A program made the translations under genes and the position numbers. Shown here piece after piece: positions 46,033 through 55,369 of a DNA stretch of 64,000 nucleotides. The notes beneath the pieces are model-generated. The model worked only from the letters and a program-made list of their open reading frames with translations. It was not told the DNA's origin and ran no database searches. This DNA comes from Streptomyces sp. TLI_053. GTDB lineage: Bacteria > Actinomycetota > Actinomycetes > Streptomycetales > Streptomycetaceae. The stretch's first letter is position 1, and each line of letters begins with the position of its first letter. The stretch is taken from contig NZ_LT629775.1 in NCBI RefSeq assembly GCF_900105395.1, positions 3,928,001-3,992,000 of the forward strand. The letters run 5' to 3'.

Positions 46033-46968
46033 ATGATCGCCCGTACCCAGCGCACCCGCCTCCTCGCCTCCGCGGCGGTGCTCGCGTCCGCGTCGCTCGT
46101 GCTGACCGCCTGCGGCAGCAGCAAGTCCTCCTCCAGCGGCGGCAGCAGTGCGGCCAACCCCAGCGTCAGCGTCGCCGCCGTGTCCGCCGACCCCGCGCTC
46201 GCCGGGCTCGTCCCCGCCGACGTCAAGTCCTCCGGCAAGCTGATCGTCGCCGCCGACGCCTCCTACGCGCCCAACGAGTTCAAGGACGACAAGGGCAACA
46301 TCGTCGGCCTCGACGTCGACCTGGCCAACGCGATCGCCAAGAAGCTCGGTCTCACCGCCGACGTGCAGAACGCCGACTTCACCTCGATCATCCCGGGCAT
46401 CACGGCGAAGAAGTACCAGCTCGGCATGAGCTCCTTCACCGACACCAAGGAGCGCGAGCAGACCGTCGACATGGTCACCTACTTCACCGCGGGCAGCGCC
46501 GTCGCGGTCAAGAAGGGCAACCCGGACAAGATCGACCCCAAGGACCTCTGCGGCAAGAAGGTGGCCGTCCAGACCGGCACCACCCAGGCCCAGGAGATCA
46601 CCGACGTCCGCAACCCGGAGTGCACCAAGGCCGGCAAGCCGACCATCCCCAACGACGGTGACAAGTTCACCCTCCAGACCGACGTCACCACCGCGCTGGT
46701 CTCCGGCCGCGACCAGGTGATGATGGCCGACTCCCCGGTCGTCGACTACGCGATCAAGCAGACCAACGGCCAGCTGGAGAAGCTCGGCGAGACCTACGAC
46801 AGCGCGCCCTACGGCGTCGTCGTCGACAAGGGGTCCCCGCTCTCCCCCGCCGTCCAGGGCGCCGTCCAGTCGCTGATCGCCGACGGCACCTACAAGCAGA
46901 TCCTGGCGAAGTGGGGCGTCGAGGCCGGCGCGATCGACAAGTCCGAGATCAACGCCGCCAAGAGCTGA
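46033..46968 (+). CDS. Glutamate-type ABC transporter substrate-binding lipoprotein
   Basis: 311 residues from ATG 46033 with AGGAG. Lipobox VLTACGSS after an Ala/Ser-rich signal, a Ser/Gly linker, and then the family-3 domain (GKLIVAADASYAPNEFKDDKGNIVGLDVDLANAIAKKLG, GKKVAVQTGTTQAQEI, MMADSPVVDYAIKQTNGQ). Closest in layout to GluB-like proteins. It lies 34 bases upstream of the permease gene and is likely its main partner. Confidence 0.92.
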   Translation: MIARTQRTRLLASAAVLASASLVLTACGSSKSSSSGGSSAANPSVSVAAVSADPALAGLVPADVKSSGKLIVAADASYAPNEFKDDKGNIVGLDVDLANAIAKKLGLTADVQNADFTSIIPGITAKKYQLGMSSFTDTKEREQTVDMVTYFTAGSAVAVKKGNPDKIDPKDLCGKKVAVQTGTTQAQEITDVRNPECTKAGKPTIPNDGDKFTLQTDVTTALVSGRDQVMMADSPVVDYAIKQTNGQLEKLGETYDSAPYGVVVDKGSPLSPAVQGAVQSLIADGTYKQILAKWGVEAGAIDKSEINAAKS

Positions 46969-47002
46969 TCCTCCGCACCACCACACCCCCTGAGGCCCCA
47001 AG

Positions 47003-47977
47003 GTGAAATCTTCCGAGCAGGGGGCGGTGAAATCGGGACGGCCTGAGACCATCAAGGCCGTCCCGGTGCGCCACCCCGGACGCTGGGCCGGAGCAGTAGT
47101 CATCGTCGTCCTGGCGGCGATGCTGCTCCACGCCCTGATCTTCAACCCCGCGTTCCAGTGGGACGTCGTCAGAGACACGCTCACCAACGAGCAGATCATC
47201 CACGGAATCTGGGTGACGCTCGAGCTGACCGCCCTGTCCATGCTGATGGGCGTGGTCGGCGGCGTGCTCCTCGCGATCATGCGGCTCTCGCCGAACCCCC
47301 TGCTGTCGGGGACGGCCTGGTTCTACATCTGGATCTTCCGCGGCACCCCCGTGCTGGTGCAGCTGGTGTTCTGGAACTTCCTGGGCGCCCTGTGGCCGAA
47401 CCTGTCGATCGGCATCCCGTTCGGGCCCGAGTTCTGGTCCGAGTCGACCAACACCCTGATCCCGACCTTCACCGCCGCCCTGCTGGGCCTCGGCCTCAAC
47501 GAGGCGGCGTACATGGCGGAGATCGTCCGCGGCGGCATCCAGTCCGTCGACGAGGGCCAGACCGAGGCCGCCCACGCGCTGGGCATGAGCCGCGCGGCCA
47601 CGCTGCGCCGGATCGTGCTCCCGCAGGCGATGCGGGTGATCATCCCGCCGACCGGCAACGAGACCATCTCGATGCTCAAGACCACCTCGCTGGTCCAGGT
47701 CATCTCGCTGGCCGAGCTGTTCACGGCCGGCCACGACATCTACTCGCGGACCTTCCAGACCATCCCGGTCCTGGTCGCCGTCAGCATCTACTACCTGCTC
47801 ATGACCTCGATCCTCACCGTGGGGCAGTACTACATCGAGCGGCACTACGCTCGAGGTGCGAACCGGACCCTGCCGCCCACACCGATCCAGCGGCTGCGGC
47901 TGCTGTTCCGCGGCAGGCCCACCCCGAAGGCCAAGAACGACGTGGTCCCCGGACTCGAGGGAGGCGGCCACGTATGA
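47003..47977 (+). CDS. Amino-acid ABC transporter permease
   Basis: 324 residues from GTG 47003, with TGAGG upstream. A cytoplasmic head of 28 residues, then membrane helices with [39 protein letters not shown] and the EAA loop [23 protein letters not shown]. It overlaps the ATPase gene by four bases. A single permease suggests a homodimer pore. Paralogue of the permease at 3019 (same signature loops). Confidence 0.93.
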   Translation: MKSSEQGAVKSGRPETIKAVPVRHPGRWAGAVVIVVLAAMLLHALIFNPAFQWDVVRDTLTNEQIIHGIWVTLELTALSMLMGVVGGVLLAIMRLSPNPLLSGTAWFYIWIFRGTPVLVQLVFWNFLGALWPNLSIGIPFGPEFWSESTNTLIPTFTAALLGLGLNEAAYMAEIVRGGIQSVDEGQTEAAHALGMSRAATLRRIVLPQAMRVIIPPTGNETISMLKTTSLVQVISLAELFTAGHDIYSRTFQTIPVLVAVSIYYLLMTSILTVGQYYIERHYARGANRTLPPTPIQRLRLLFRGRPTPKAKNDVVPGLEGGGHV

Positions 47978-48774
47978 CCGACCTGACCAAGACCCCGGCC
48001 GAGGCCGGCAACGGCGGCCCGATGGTGAAGGCCGAGGGCGTGCACAAGTCCTACGGCCTGGTGGAGGTGCTCAAGGGCATCGACCTGCAGGTCGAGCAGA
48101 GTGAGGTGTTCTGCCTGGTCGGCCCGTCCGGCTCCGGCAAGTCCACCTTCCTGCGCTGCATCAACCACCTGGAGAAGATCAACGGCGGCCGCCTCTGGGT
48201 GGACGGCGAGATGGTCGGCTACCGGCAGCGCGGCGACAAGCTCTACGAGCTCAAGGACCGCGAGGTCGCGCTCAAGCGGCGGGACATCGGCATGGTGTTC
48301 CAGCGCTTCAACCTCTTCCCGCACATGACCGCGGTGGAGAACGTGATGGAGGCGCCGGTCCAGGTCAAGCGCGAGTCCAGGGCCGAGGCCAGGGAACGCT
48401 CGATGGCCCTGCTGGAGCGGGTCGGCCTGGCCGACAAGAGCGGGAACTACCCCTCCCAGCTCTCCGGCGGCCAGCAGCAGCGGGTGGCGATCGCCCGGGC
48501 GCTCGCGATGAAGCCCAAGCTGATGCTCTTCGACGAGCCGACCTCGGCGCTCGACCCCGAGCTGGTCGGCGAGGTGCTCGACGTCATGCGCGGGCTCGCC
48601 GAGGAGGGCATGACCATGATCGTGGTCACCCACGAGATGGGCTTCGCCCGCGAGGTCGGCGACGCGCTGGTGTTCATGGACGGCGGTGTGGTGGTCGAGT
48701 CCGGCACCCCCCGCGAGGTCCTCAGCAACCCGCAGCACGAGCGCACCCGCGCCTTCCTCTCCAAGGTGCTCTGA
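47974..48774 (+). CDS. Amino-acid ABC transporter ATP-binding protein
   Basis: 266 residues from ATG 47974. Walker [11 protein letters not shown]-loop [20 protein letters not shown] signature [16 protein letters not shown], Walker [14 protein letters not shown], and switch His in [12 protein letters not shown] are all intact. GlnQ/GluA type. It completes the operon binding protein-permease-ATPase for glutamate-like uptake and may also serve the orphan-looking permease elsewhere. Confidence 0.95.
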   Translation: MTDLTKTPAEAGNGGPMVKAEGVHKSYGLVEVLKGIDLQVEQSEVFCLVGPSGSGKSTFLRCINHLEKINGGRLWVDGEMVGYRQRGDKLYELKDREVALKRRDIGMVFQRFNLFPHMTAVENVMEAPVQVKRESRAEARERSMALLERVGLADKSGNYPSQLSGGQQQRVAIARALAMKPKLMLFDEPTSALDPELVGEVLDVMRGLAEEGMTMIVVTHEMGFAREVGDALVFMDGGVVVESGTPREVLSNPQHERTRAFLSKVL

Positions 48775-48789
48775 GCCCACCCTTTCGAC

Positions 48790-48830
48790 GGCGCCCGGCA
48801 GGCCGATCCTGCCGGGCGCCGCGCTTTTCC
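48790..48830 (+). terminator. Terminator of the amino-acid transporter operon
   Basis: 13-bp stem GGCGCCCGGCAGG/CCTGCCGGGCGCC with loop CCGAT, followed by GCGCTTTTCCC. Confidence 0.85.
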
Positions 48831-48896
48831 CGCTTTCGCCCCGCGGGTAATAGGCTTAAGGCAATCAGCCCGTTACCGATCTCTGGAAGGACCACC

Positions 48897-49484
48897 GTGG
48901 AGCTCGCCTCGTACGCCGATCTGGCCGTCCGGCTGGTGAACACCGAGGAGCCCGAGCGCGGCACCGACTCGCTGACCTCGGTGGACGGGGTGCGGGCGCT
49001 GTTCTCGGACTCCTCCCGTGCCCGTAGCCTCGCCGACGAATCGGACCTGCCCCGGCTGCGGGCCGTCCGCACCCGGCTGCGCGGGGTCTTCGAGGCCGCC
49101 GCCGAGGGCGAGGAGGTGCGCAGCGTCGACCTGCTGAACAGCCTGCTGATGGAGTTCCCGGTCAGCCCGCTGGTCTCCGGGCACGACTACCTCGACGCGG
49201 CCGGCCGGCCCCGCTGGCACCTGCACCTCGCCGACAACTCGCCGACCGCCACGGCGCACTTCAGCGCCGTCGCCTGCATGGGCCTGGCCGTCCACCTGAC
49301 CGAACTGGGTGCCGACCGGCTCGGCATCTGCCAGGCCGCGCCCTGCCGCAACGCCTATCTGGACACCTCGACCAACCGGTCCCGCCGGTACTGCTCGGAC
49401 CGCTGCGCCACCCGCGCCAATGTCGCCGCCTACCGGGCCCGCAAGCGCCTGGAGGCCCAGGAGGCCGCGGCGGCCGGGCGCTGA
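48897..49484 (+). CDS. CGNR-family zinc-finger regulator (ABATE domain)
   Basis: 195 residues from GTG 48897. The N-terminal ABATE domain begins LASYADLAVRLVNTEEPERGTDSL. The C-terminal zinc finger is CQAAPCRNAYLDTSTNRSRRYCSDRCATRANVAAYRARKR. The hallmark CGNR tetrad reads CATR here, but the four Cys ligands are kept. These proteins are thought to be DNA-binding regulators. The ligand and targets are unknown. Confidence 0.88.
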   Translation: MELASYADLAVRLVNTEEPERGTDSLTSVDGVRALFSDSSRARSLADESDLPRLRAVRTRLRGVFEAAAEGEEVRSVDLLNSLLMEFPVSPLVSGHDYLDAAGRPRWHLHLADNSPTATAHFSAVACMGLAVHLTELGADRLGICQAAPCRNAYLDTSTNRSRRYCSDRCATRANVAAYRARKRLEAQEAAAAGR

Positions 49485-49551
49485 CGGAGCCGCCGGGCGG
49501 TACCGGCTGCGGACCGGGAGTCCCGTCGGCACGGGGACGAGGCCGCGCGGC

Positions 49552-50010
49552 CTAGCGGACCGGGAGTTCCTCCGGCCGGATCCAGACGCCGAGGCGGCGG
49601 GCGAGCCCGGGCACCCGTGCCAGCGGGGCGGCCAGCAACAGCCGCTCCAGCCGCCGTCCGGGCGCCAGCCAGGCCGGGCGCGGGCGCAGCCGCAGCAGCA
49701 CCCGGCCGAGCACCAGCTCGTCCGGCACCGCTCCGTAGCTGCGGCTGTCGCTGTCCACCGGCCGGTTGTCGGAGAGCAGCCACCAGCCCTTGGGGCGACG
49801 ACCGTCGGCCCGCTTGACCACCAGCAGGTTCTGCTGGAACGGGTGACGGAACACCACCACCGCACCGGGCCGGATCCGCCCGCCGTAACGGACCAGCAGC
49901 TGGTCCCCGTCGCGCAGCGTCGGCACCATCGAGTCCCCCGCCACGTCGATCAGCCCGAACGGCGCGCCGCCGCCCGGCGGCCCGTCCTCCGGTTCCGCGC
50001 TCCGTGCCAC
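49552..50010 (-). CDS. sodX: Ni-SOD maturation protease (S26/signal-peptidase-like)
   Basis: 152 residues from GTG 50010, with GGGAGGAGG before it. A longer frame to 50109 lacks a ribosome site. S24/S26 peptidase motifs: FGLIDVAGDSMVPTLRDGD (catalytic Ser) and QQNLLVVKRADGRRPKGWWLLSDN (catalytic Lys). No hydrophobic N-terminal helix, so it is cytoplasmic-facing or soluble. It is divergent from sodN, where it should remove the 14-residue propeptide that precedes the nickel-binding hook. Confidence 0.9.
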   Translation of the reverse strand: MARSAEPEDGPPGGGAPFGLIDVAGDSMVPTLRDGDQLLVRYGGRIRPGAVVVFRHPFQQNLLVVKRADGRRPKGWWLLSDNRPVDSDSRSYGAVPDELVLGRVLLRLRPRPAWLAPGRRLERLLLAAPLARVPGLARRLGVWIRPEELPVR

Positions 50011-50245
50011 GGCTCCTCCTCCCGGCTCGCGTCCCGCCGTGTCCCGCGTCCTGCTGTCGTGTCGTCGCCCTGTCGGGCCGTCGCACTGTCGGGCACCAGT
50101 CTGCCGCACCGGCCGACGCCCGCCGATGTCCGGATTGATCCGGTTCCGGCTCCGTCATTTGCCCCGGGCGGGCCGCCCGGCCGGGAGCCCGGACGGTCCG
50201 ACAGGTAATCTCGGGCGCGGGAAGACGATCCAAGGAAGGACTCCC

Positions 50246-50641
50246 ATGATCTCTCGTCTGTTTGCACCCCGCGCCACCGCCCACGCCCACTGCGACCTGC
50301 CCTGCGGTGTCTACGACCCGGCCCAGGCCCGGATCGAGGCCGAGTCGGTCAAGGCCACCCAGGAGAAGTACCAGGCCAACGAGGACGCGCACTTCCGCGC
50401 CCGCGCGGTCATCATCAAGGAGCAGCGCGCCGAGGCCGTCAAGCACCACATCTCGGTGCTGTGGAGCGACTACTTCAAGGCCCCGCACTTCGAGAAGTAC
50501 CCGCAGCTGCACCAGCTCATCAACGACACCCTGAAGGCCGCCTCGGCCGCCAAGGCGTCCACCGACCCGGCCACCGGCCAGGCGCTGCTCGACCTCATCG
50601 CCGAGGTGGACAAGATCTTCTGGGAGACCAAGCAGGGCTGA
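50246..50641 (+). CDS. sodN: Nickel superoxide dismutase
   Basis: 131 residues from ATG 50246, with AAGGAAGGA ahead. The 14-residue propeptide MISRLFAPRATAHA precedes the nickel hook HCDLPCGVYDP, in which His1, Cys2 and Cys6 of the mature enzyme ligate Ni. The rest is the four-helix bundle (EKYQANEDAHFRARAVIIKEQRAEAVKHHISVLWSDYF). It dismutates superoxide in the cytoplasm as a hexamer. Full length and intact. Confidence 0.97.
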   Translation: MISRLFAPRATAHAHCDLPCGVYDPAQARIEAESVKATQEKYQANEDAHFRARAVIIKEQRAEAVKHHISVLWSDYFKAPHFEKYPQLHQLINDTLKAASAAKASTDPATGQALLDLIAEVDKIFWETKQG

Positions 50642-50660
50642 TCCCCGCCCGGTCGCCTTT

Positions 50661-50696
50661 CGGCCGCCCCCGTCCGGATCCGGGCGGGGGCGGCCG
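50661..50696 (+). terminator. Terminator of sodN
   Basis: 12-bp stem CGGCCGCCCCCG/CGGGGGCGGCCG, the loop containing TCCGGATCCGG. A GGGCCGGAC minisatellite (four copies, about 50722-50753) follows. Confidence 0.8.
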
Positions 50697-50784
50697 TGCG
50701 TCCGGGGCCGGTCGCGCGTTCGGGCCGGACGGGCCGGACGGGCCGGACGGGTACGAGCGTTCGGGCGGTAAGGGTCTCAGCACG

Positions 50785-50960
50785 GGAGCGCTTGTTATGC
50801 TGCCAGGGCGTCCCGCGGGGGAAGCCGGTGCGAATCCGGCGCTGACCCGCAACGGTAAGCGGCCCCCGCGGCCGTGAGCCCGATCGCCCGGGGGCGCCGA
50901 CCTCCCGACAACTCGCCGCGGACTGCGAGGGGATGGCGCCCCGGCACACCCGCGACCGGC
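50785..50960 (+). promoter_or_regulatory. Cobalamin (B12) riboswitch
   Basis: The core B12 box is at 50822-50858: GAAGCCGGTGCGAATCCGGC then GCTGACCCGCAACGGTAA, preceded by GCCAGGGCGTCCCGCGGGG and followed by paired GC arms. It sits about 40-200 bases ahead of a BtuCDF-type importer, where B12 binding would lower expression. The 3' boundary is approximate. Confidence 0.88.
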
Positions 50961-50997
50961 CGCGCCGCCCCTCGCCGCACCCGGCCCGAGGCAAGGC

Positions 50998-52098
50998 GTG
51001 CCACCAGTGAGCAGCACCACCACGGTCGCACCGGCCACCGCCGCGGCCCCACCGGGCCACCGCCGGACACCCGCCCTCCCACTGGCCGTCGCGCTCGCCG
51101 CGGCCCTGCTCGGCTCGCTGGTCTGCGCCGTCGCAGTGGGCTCCGCCGGCCTCGGCTGGGGACAGGTCCTGCGACTCCTGGGCGCGGGCCTGACAGGCGG
51201 GCGGCTGGAGGCCGACGAGGCGGCCGCGTACGCCATCGTCTGGGAGATCCGGCTGCCGCGCGCCGTCCTGGCCGCCGTGGTCGGCGCCGGACTCGCCGCC
51301 ACCGGGGTCGCCGTCCAGGCGATGGTCCGCAACGCGCTCGCCGACCCCTTCGTGCTCGGCATCTCCTCCGGGGCCTCGGTCGGCGCCAACGCCGTGCTGA
51401 TGTTCGGCGCCTTCGCCTCGCTCGGCGTCTGGGCGCTCTCCGCCTCCGCCTTCGTGTCGGCCCTGCTGGCCATGGTGCTGGTCTACCTGACGGCCCGTAC
51501 CGCCCACGGGCTCACGCCGCTGCGGCTGGTGCTCACCGGCACCGCGATGTCCTACGGCTTCTCCGCCGTGACCGCGCTGATGGTCTTCGCCGCCGCCCGC
51601 GGCGAGGCCGCCCGCTCGGCCATGATGTGGCTGCTCGGCAGCCTGGGCGGGGCCACCTGGGGCTCGGTGCCGATCGCCGCCGTCACCGTCCTGGCCGGCC
51701 TGGCGTACCTGGCCCGGGCCGCCGGGCGGCTGGACGCGCTGGCGATGGGCGACGAGACGGCCGCCTCGCTCGGTGTGGACCCGGACCGGTTGCGGCGCGC
51801 GCTGTTCGTGGTGACCGCGGCCGTCACCGGCACCGTGGTCGCGGTCAGCGGGGCGATCGGCTTCGTCGGACTGATGGTCCCGCACCTGGCCCGGATGCTG
51901 GTCGGCGCCGGCCACCGCCGGCTGCTGCTGGTCGCGCCGCTCGCCGGGGCCCTGCTGCTGGTCTGGGTGGACATCGTCTCGCGCACCCTGCTGGCCCCCG
52001 CCGAACTGCCCGTCGGCGTGGTCACCGCGGCCGTCGGGGTGCCCTGCTTCCTGCTGCTGATGCGCCGTCGCGGCTACGCCTTCGGGGGCGGCCGGTGA
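50998..52098 (+). CDS. btuC: Vitamin B12 ABC transporter permease (BtuC/FecCD family)
   Basis: 366 residues from GTG 50998 with GAGGCAAGG ahead; GTG at 51007 is possible. Ten helices. FecCD motifs: IRLPRAVLAAVVGAGLAATGVAVQAMVRNALADPFVLGISSGASVGA, LRLVLTGTAMSYGF, IGFVGLMVPHLARMLVG. The upstream riboswitch argues for cobalamin rather than siderophores. Overlaps the ATPase gene by four bases. Confidence 0.9.
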   Translation: MPPVSSTTTVAPATAAAPPGHRRTPALPLAVALAAALLGSLVCAVAVGSAGLGWGQVLRLLGAGLTGGRLEADEAAAYAIVWEIRLPRAVLAAVVGAGLAATGVAVQAMVRNALADPFVLGISSGASVGANAVLMFGAFASLGVWALSASAFVSALLAMVLVYLTARTAHGLTPLRLVLTGTAMSYGFSAVTALMVFAAARGEAARSAMMWLLGSLGGATWGSVPIAAVTVLAGLAYLARAAGRLDALAMGDETAASLGVDPDRLRRALFVVTAAVTGTVVAVSGAIGFVGLMVPHLARMLVGAGHRRLLLVAPLAGALLLVWVDIVSRTLLAPAELPVGVVTAAVGVPCFLLLMRRRGYAFGGGR

Positions 52099-52889
52099 GC
52101 GCCGCCGGCACCGGCGCCCTGGACCTCGCCGTCGACCGGGTCTCGGTCGACCTGGCCGGCGTCAGACTGGTCCACGAGGTCACCCTGACCGCCGCCGCCG
52201 GCCAGGTGGTCGGCCTGGTCGGCCCGAACGGCAGCGGCAAGTCCACCCTGCTGCGCTGCGTCTACCGGGCGCTGCGGCCCGCCGCCGGGGCCGTCCTGCT
52301 CGGCGGCGAGGAGATCCACCGGCTCGCCCCGCGCGAGGCCGCCCGGCGGGTGGCGGCGCTGCCGCAGGAGCACTCCGCCGAGTTCGACTTCACCGTCGCC
52401 GAGGTGGTCGGCATGGGCCGGCTGCCGCACCGGCGCGGCGCCCTGGGCGGCCCGTCCGCGGCCGACGAGGAGCACTGCGCCGCCGCGCTCGGCCGGGTCG
52501 GCGCCGGGCACCTGGCCGGCCGGGGCTTCCTGAGCCTCTCCGGGGGCGAGAAGCAGCGGGTGCTGATCGCCCGCGCGCTGGTCCAGGAACCCCGGGTGCT
52601 GGTGCTCGACGAACCCACCAACCACCTGGACATCACCCATCAGCTGGAGGTGCTGGCGCTGGTCCGGGAGACCGGGACGACGGTGCTCACCGCCCTGCAC
52701 GACCTCAATCTGGCCGCCGGTCACTGCGATCTGCTGTACGTGCTCGCCGAGGGGCGGATCGTCGCCTCCGGAACGCCCGCCGAGGTGCTCGAACCGGCGC
52801 TGCTGGCGGAGGTGTTCAAGGTCCGCGCGACGCCGGTCCGGCACCCGGTCACCGGCGCCGTCCAGCTGCTGTTCGACCGCCTGTCCTGA
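52095..52889 (+). CDS. btuD: Vitamin B12 ABC transporter ATP-binding protein
   Basis: 264 residues from GTG 52095. Walker A GPNGSGKST, Q-loop PQEHSAEFDFTVAEVV, signature LSGGEKQRVLIARAL, Walker B VLVLDEPTNHLD, switch His in ALHDLNLA. FepC/BtuD type. Coupled to the permease. Confidence 0.92.
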   Translation: MSAAGTGALDLAVDRVSVDLAGVRLVHEVTLTAAAGQVVGLVGPNGSGKSTLLRCVYRALRPAAGAVLLGGEEIHRLAPREAARRVAALPQEHSAEFDFTVAEVVGMGRLPHRRGALGGPSAADEEHCAAALGRVGAGHLAGRGFLSLSGGEKQRVLIARALVQEPRVLVLDEPTNHLDITHQLEVLALVRETGTTVLTALHDLNLAAGHCDLLYVLAEGRIVASGTPAEVLEPALLAEVFKVRATPVRHPVTGAVQLLFDRLS

Positions 52890-52943
52890 CCGGCCCCGCC
52901 CGCTCCCCGTACCACCGACCGTCCACCGCCCCGAGGATCCACC

Positions 52944-53936
52944 ATGCGCACCAAGGCCGTTGCCACCGCCGCTCTGCTCGCCCTCGTCCTGACCGGCTGC
53001 GGCGCCGAGATAGCCCCGGGCGGCGACGCCGCCGCCTCCGCCCACTACCCGGTGACCGTCGAGAACTGCGGTGCCCCGGTGACCTTCGCGCAGAAGCCCG
53101 CCCGGGTGGTGACGAACGACGTCGGCATCACCGAGCTGATGTTCGCGCTCGGGCTGGAGGACCGGATGGCCGGCTACGTGATGCCGGACGACAAGGGCCA
53201 GGTCGACAAGGTGGCCTGGAAGGACGCCTACCAGCGCGCCCCGTGGCTCTCCAAGAAGCAGATCACCAAGGAGATCGCGCTGGAGGCGAAGGCCGACCTG
53301 GTGTTCGCCGGCTGGCACTACGGCTTCGACGAGAGCAGCGGCGTCACCCCGCAGGCGCTGGCCGGCCTCGGCATCGGCTCCTACGTGCTCACCGAGTCCT
53401 GCCGCAGCGGCAAGGGCACCGAGCGCGGGGTGATGTCCCCGCTGCACGCGCTGTACACGGACCTCACCAACCTGGGCGAGATCTTCGACGTCCGGGACCG
53501 GGCGGACCGGCTGGTCGCCGGGTTCAAGGCGGAGATCGCCGCCGTCCCCGAGCCGGCCTACCGCCCGGGCGTCTTCCTGTACGACAGCGGCGAGGACAAG
53601 CCCTTCACCTCCGGCCGGTTCGCCGCCCCGGAGGAGATCATCACCAAGGCCGGCGGGCGGAACGTGACCGGCGACCTCGCCGACTCCTGGGCCACCGTGG
53701 GCTGGGAGACCGTGGTCGAGCGCGACCCCGAGGTGATCGTGATCAACAACTACGGCACCCCGGACGCCGAGGCGAAGCGGCGGTTCCTGAAGTCCTTCCC
53801 GCCGCTGGCCGGCGTCTCGGCCGTCCGCAACGACCGGATCCTCGTCCTGGACTACGTCGACCTGGTCGAGAGCCCCCGCAACCCGGCCGCGATCACCGCG
53901 CTGGCGGCCTATCTGCGGACCGTCCCGGCCCGCTGA
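52944..53936 (+). CDS. btuF: Vitamin B12 ABC transporter substrate-binding lipoprotein
   Basis: 330 residues from ATG 52944 with CGAGGATCC ahead. Lipobox VLTGCGAE. Periplasmic-binding type-III fold: NCGAPVTFAQKPARVVTNDVGITELMFALGLEDRMAGYV, and EVIVINNYGTPDAEAKRRFL. Lies 54 bases after the ATPase gene and completes the riboswitch-controlled importer. Family members also bind ferric siderophores. The riboswitch decides for B12 or a precursor. Confidence 0.88.
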   Translation: MRTKAVATAALLALVLTGCGAEIAPGGDAAASAHYPVTVENCGAPVTFAQKPARVVTNDVGITELMFALGLEDRMAGYVMPDDKGQVDKVAWKDAYQRAPWLSKKQITKEIALEAKADLVFAGWHYGFDESSGVTPQALAGLGIGSYVLTESCRSGKGTERGVMSPLHALYTDLTNLGEIFDVRDRADRLVAGFKAEIAAVPEPAYRPGVFLYDSGEDKPFTSGRFAAPEEIITKAGGRNVTGDLADSWATVGWETVVERDPEVIVINNYGTPDAEAKRRFLKSFPPLAGVSAVRNDRILVLDYVDLVESPRNPAAITALAAYLRTVPAR

Positions 53937-54017
53937 GGCACCGGCCGTCCCGGCCTCGACCCGACGGCCCGGGGCGGCCCGGGACGGTCCGGGGACGGCC
54001 CCAGTAGGCTCGGAGGC

Positions 54018-54494
54018 ATGATCCGCACCGCAGTCCCCGCCGACGTCCCCGTCGTCCACCGCATGATCCACGAGCTCGCGGAGTACGAGAAGGCCCCGCA
54101 CGAGGCGGTCGCCACCGAGGAGCAGCTGCGGGCCGCCCTCTTCGGCGAGCAGCCGGCCGTGTTCGGCCTGATCGCCGAGGACGACACCACCGGCGAGCCG
54201 GTCGGCTTCGCGCTCTGGTTCCTCAACTTCTCGACCTGGCGCGGCAGCCACGGGATCTACCTGGAGGACCTCTACGTCAGTCCGACCGCCCGCGGCGGCG
54301 GCCACGGCAAGGCGCTGCTGCTGGAACTCGCCCGGATCGCCGTCGAGCGCGGCTACGCCCGGGTCGAGTGGTCCGTACTGGACTGGAACCGGCCCTCGAT
54401 CGACTTCTACGAGGCGCTCGGCGCAGTGCCGATGAACGGGTGGACCGTCTACCGTCTCACCGACGAGGCCCTCGTCGCCGCCGGCACCCGCTGA
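54018..54494 (+). CDS. GNAT acetyltransferase (diamine acetyltransferase-like)
   Basis: 158 residues from ATG 54018. EYEKAPHEAVATEEQL, FLNFSTWRGSHGIYLEDLYVSPTARGGGHGKALLLELARIAVERG (acetyl-CoA loop R-G-x-G-x-G-K/A) and VEWSVLDWNRPSIDFYEALGA match the spermidine/spermine acetyltransferase-like branch. The acceptor is unknown; a polyamine or amino acid is likely. No operon partner. Confidence 0.87.
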   Translation: MIRTAVPADVPVVHRMIHELAEYEKAPHEAVATEEQLRAALFGEQPAVFGLIAEDDTTGEPVGFALWFLNFSTWRGSHGIYLEDLYVSPTARGGGHGKALLLELARIAVERGYARVEWSVLDWNRPSIDFYEALGAVPMNGWTVYRLTDEALVAAGTR

Positions 54495-54800
54495 CCCCGG
54501 CCCGCCCTCCCGGACGCTCCCGGTCCGGGCGCGCGGAGGGCGTACGCGGAGGGCGCGCACGGTCCTCGTCGGACCCCTGCCACCCTGAGTCGCGATGCCT
54601 TACCATGAGTGACTCCCGCTCCGGGGCACTAACGCGGTAACGTCTCGGGCGGACGGCGGCGTCCGGGCGACCCCCGAGGGGTATGACCGGTACGTACCGC
54701 ACCACCCCTCTGGACAGTTGGGGCGAAGCAGTTGAGCCAAGCAACAGACAGTGCCGCGGCCACCGGCCCGGAAGCACAGCGCGTCACCCAGGAGGTGAGG
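54495..54800 (+). promoter_or_regulatory. Upstream region of the anti-sigma/sigma operon
   Basis: 306 bases without a gene. Several promoter-like stretches occur: ACTAACGCGGTAACGTCTC (54628) and GAGGGGTATGACCGGTACG (54677), where GGGGTAT resembles the -10 of SigB/SigF-type promoters, so autoregulation by the sigma factor encoded downstream is possible. Confidence 0.4.
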
Positions 54801-55211
54801 GTGTCCCAGATCGACGGCGAGCCCGGGGTCCAGGACTTCGTAGAGGTCCGACTGCCCGCGGCCGGGGCCTATCTCTCGGTCCTGCGTACAGCCACGGCGG
54901 GCCTCGCGGCCCGGCTGGACTTCACCCTGGACGAGATCGAGGACCTGCGGATCGCGGTCGACGAGGCCTGCGCCATCCTGCTCCAGCAGGCCGTTCCCGG
55001 CTCGGTCCTCTCCTGCGAGTTCCGCCTGGTCGGCGACTCCCTGAAGGTGATCGTCTCGGCGCCCACCACCGACGGCCGGGCGCCCGAACGCGACACCTTC
55101 GCCTGGACCGTGCTCTCCGCGCTGGCCGGCGAGGTGGAGTCCTCGGTCGCCGAGGACAACACCGTGTCGATCAGCCTGCACAAGAAGCGCGGCGGCTCCG
55201 CCGCGCACTAG
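54801..55211 (+). CDS. Anti-sigma factor kinase (RsbW/PrsH-like)
   Basis: 136 residues from GTG 54801, chosen for the GGAGG five bases upstream. A TTG at 54732 extends it. The HATPase fold: LDEIEDLRIAVDEACAILLQQ (N-box), VSAPTTDGRAPERDTFAWTVLSALAG. It should bind and inhibit the SigF-type sigma factor encoded 158 bases downstream, as PrsH does for SigH in S. coelicolor, and be released by an anti-anti-sigma protein. Confidence 0.88.
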   Translation: MSQIDGEPGVQDFVEVRLPAAGAYLSVLRTATAGLAARLDFTLDEIEDLRIAVDEACAILLQQAVPGSVLSCEFRLVGDSLKVIVSAPTTDGRAPERDTFAWTVLSALAGEVESSVAEDNTVSISLHKKRGGSAAH

Positions 55212-55369
55212 GCCGGCCGCGGCAGCGCGGCAGCAGCACCGAACAAGGGCCGTCCGCCCGGCACCACCGGGCCGGACGGACGGCTCCCGGTACCGCCCCC
55301 ACCCGGCGGTACGACCATCGAGACGAACCGGGACCGGCGGTCCCGGTGCTCCCGGAACGGAACGGGGGA

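Noticed and set aside
50722-50753. GGGCCGGAC minisatellite as a functional element
   Set aside because: Only four copies in a GC-rich gap. Simple sequence slippage is enough.
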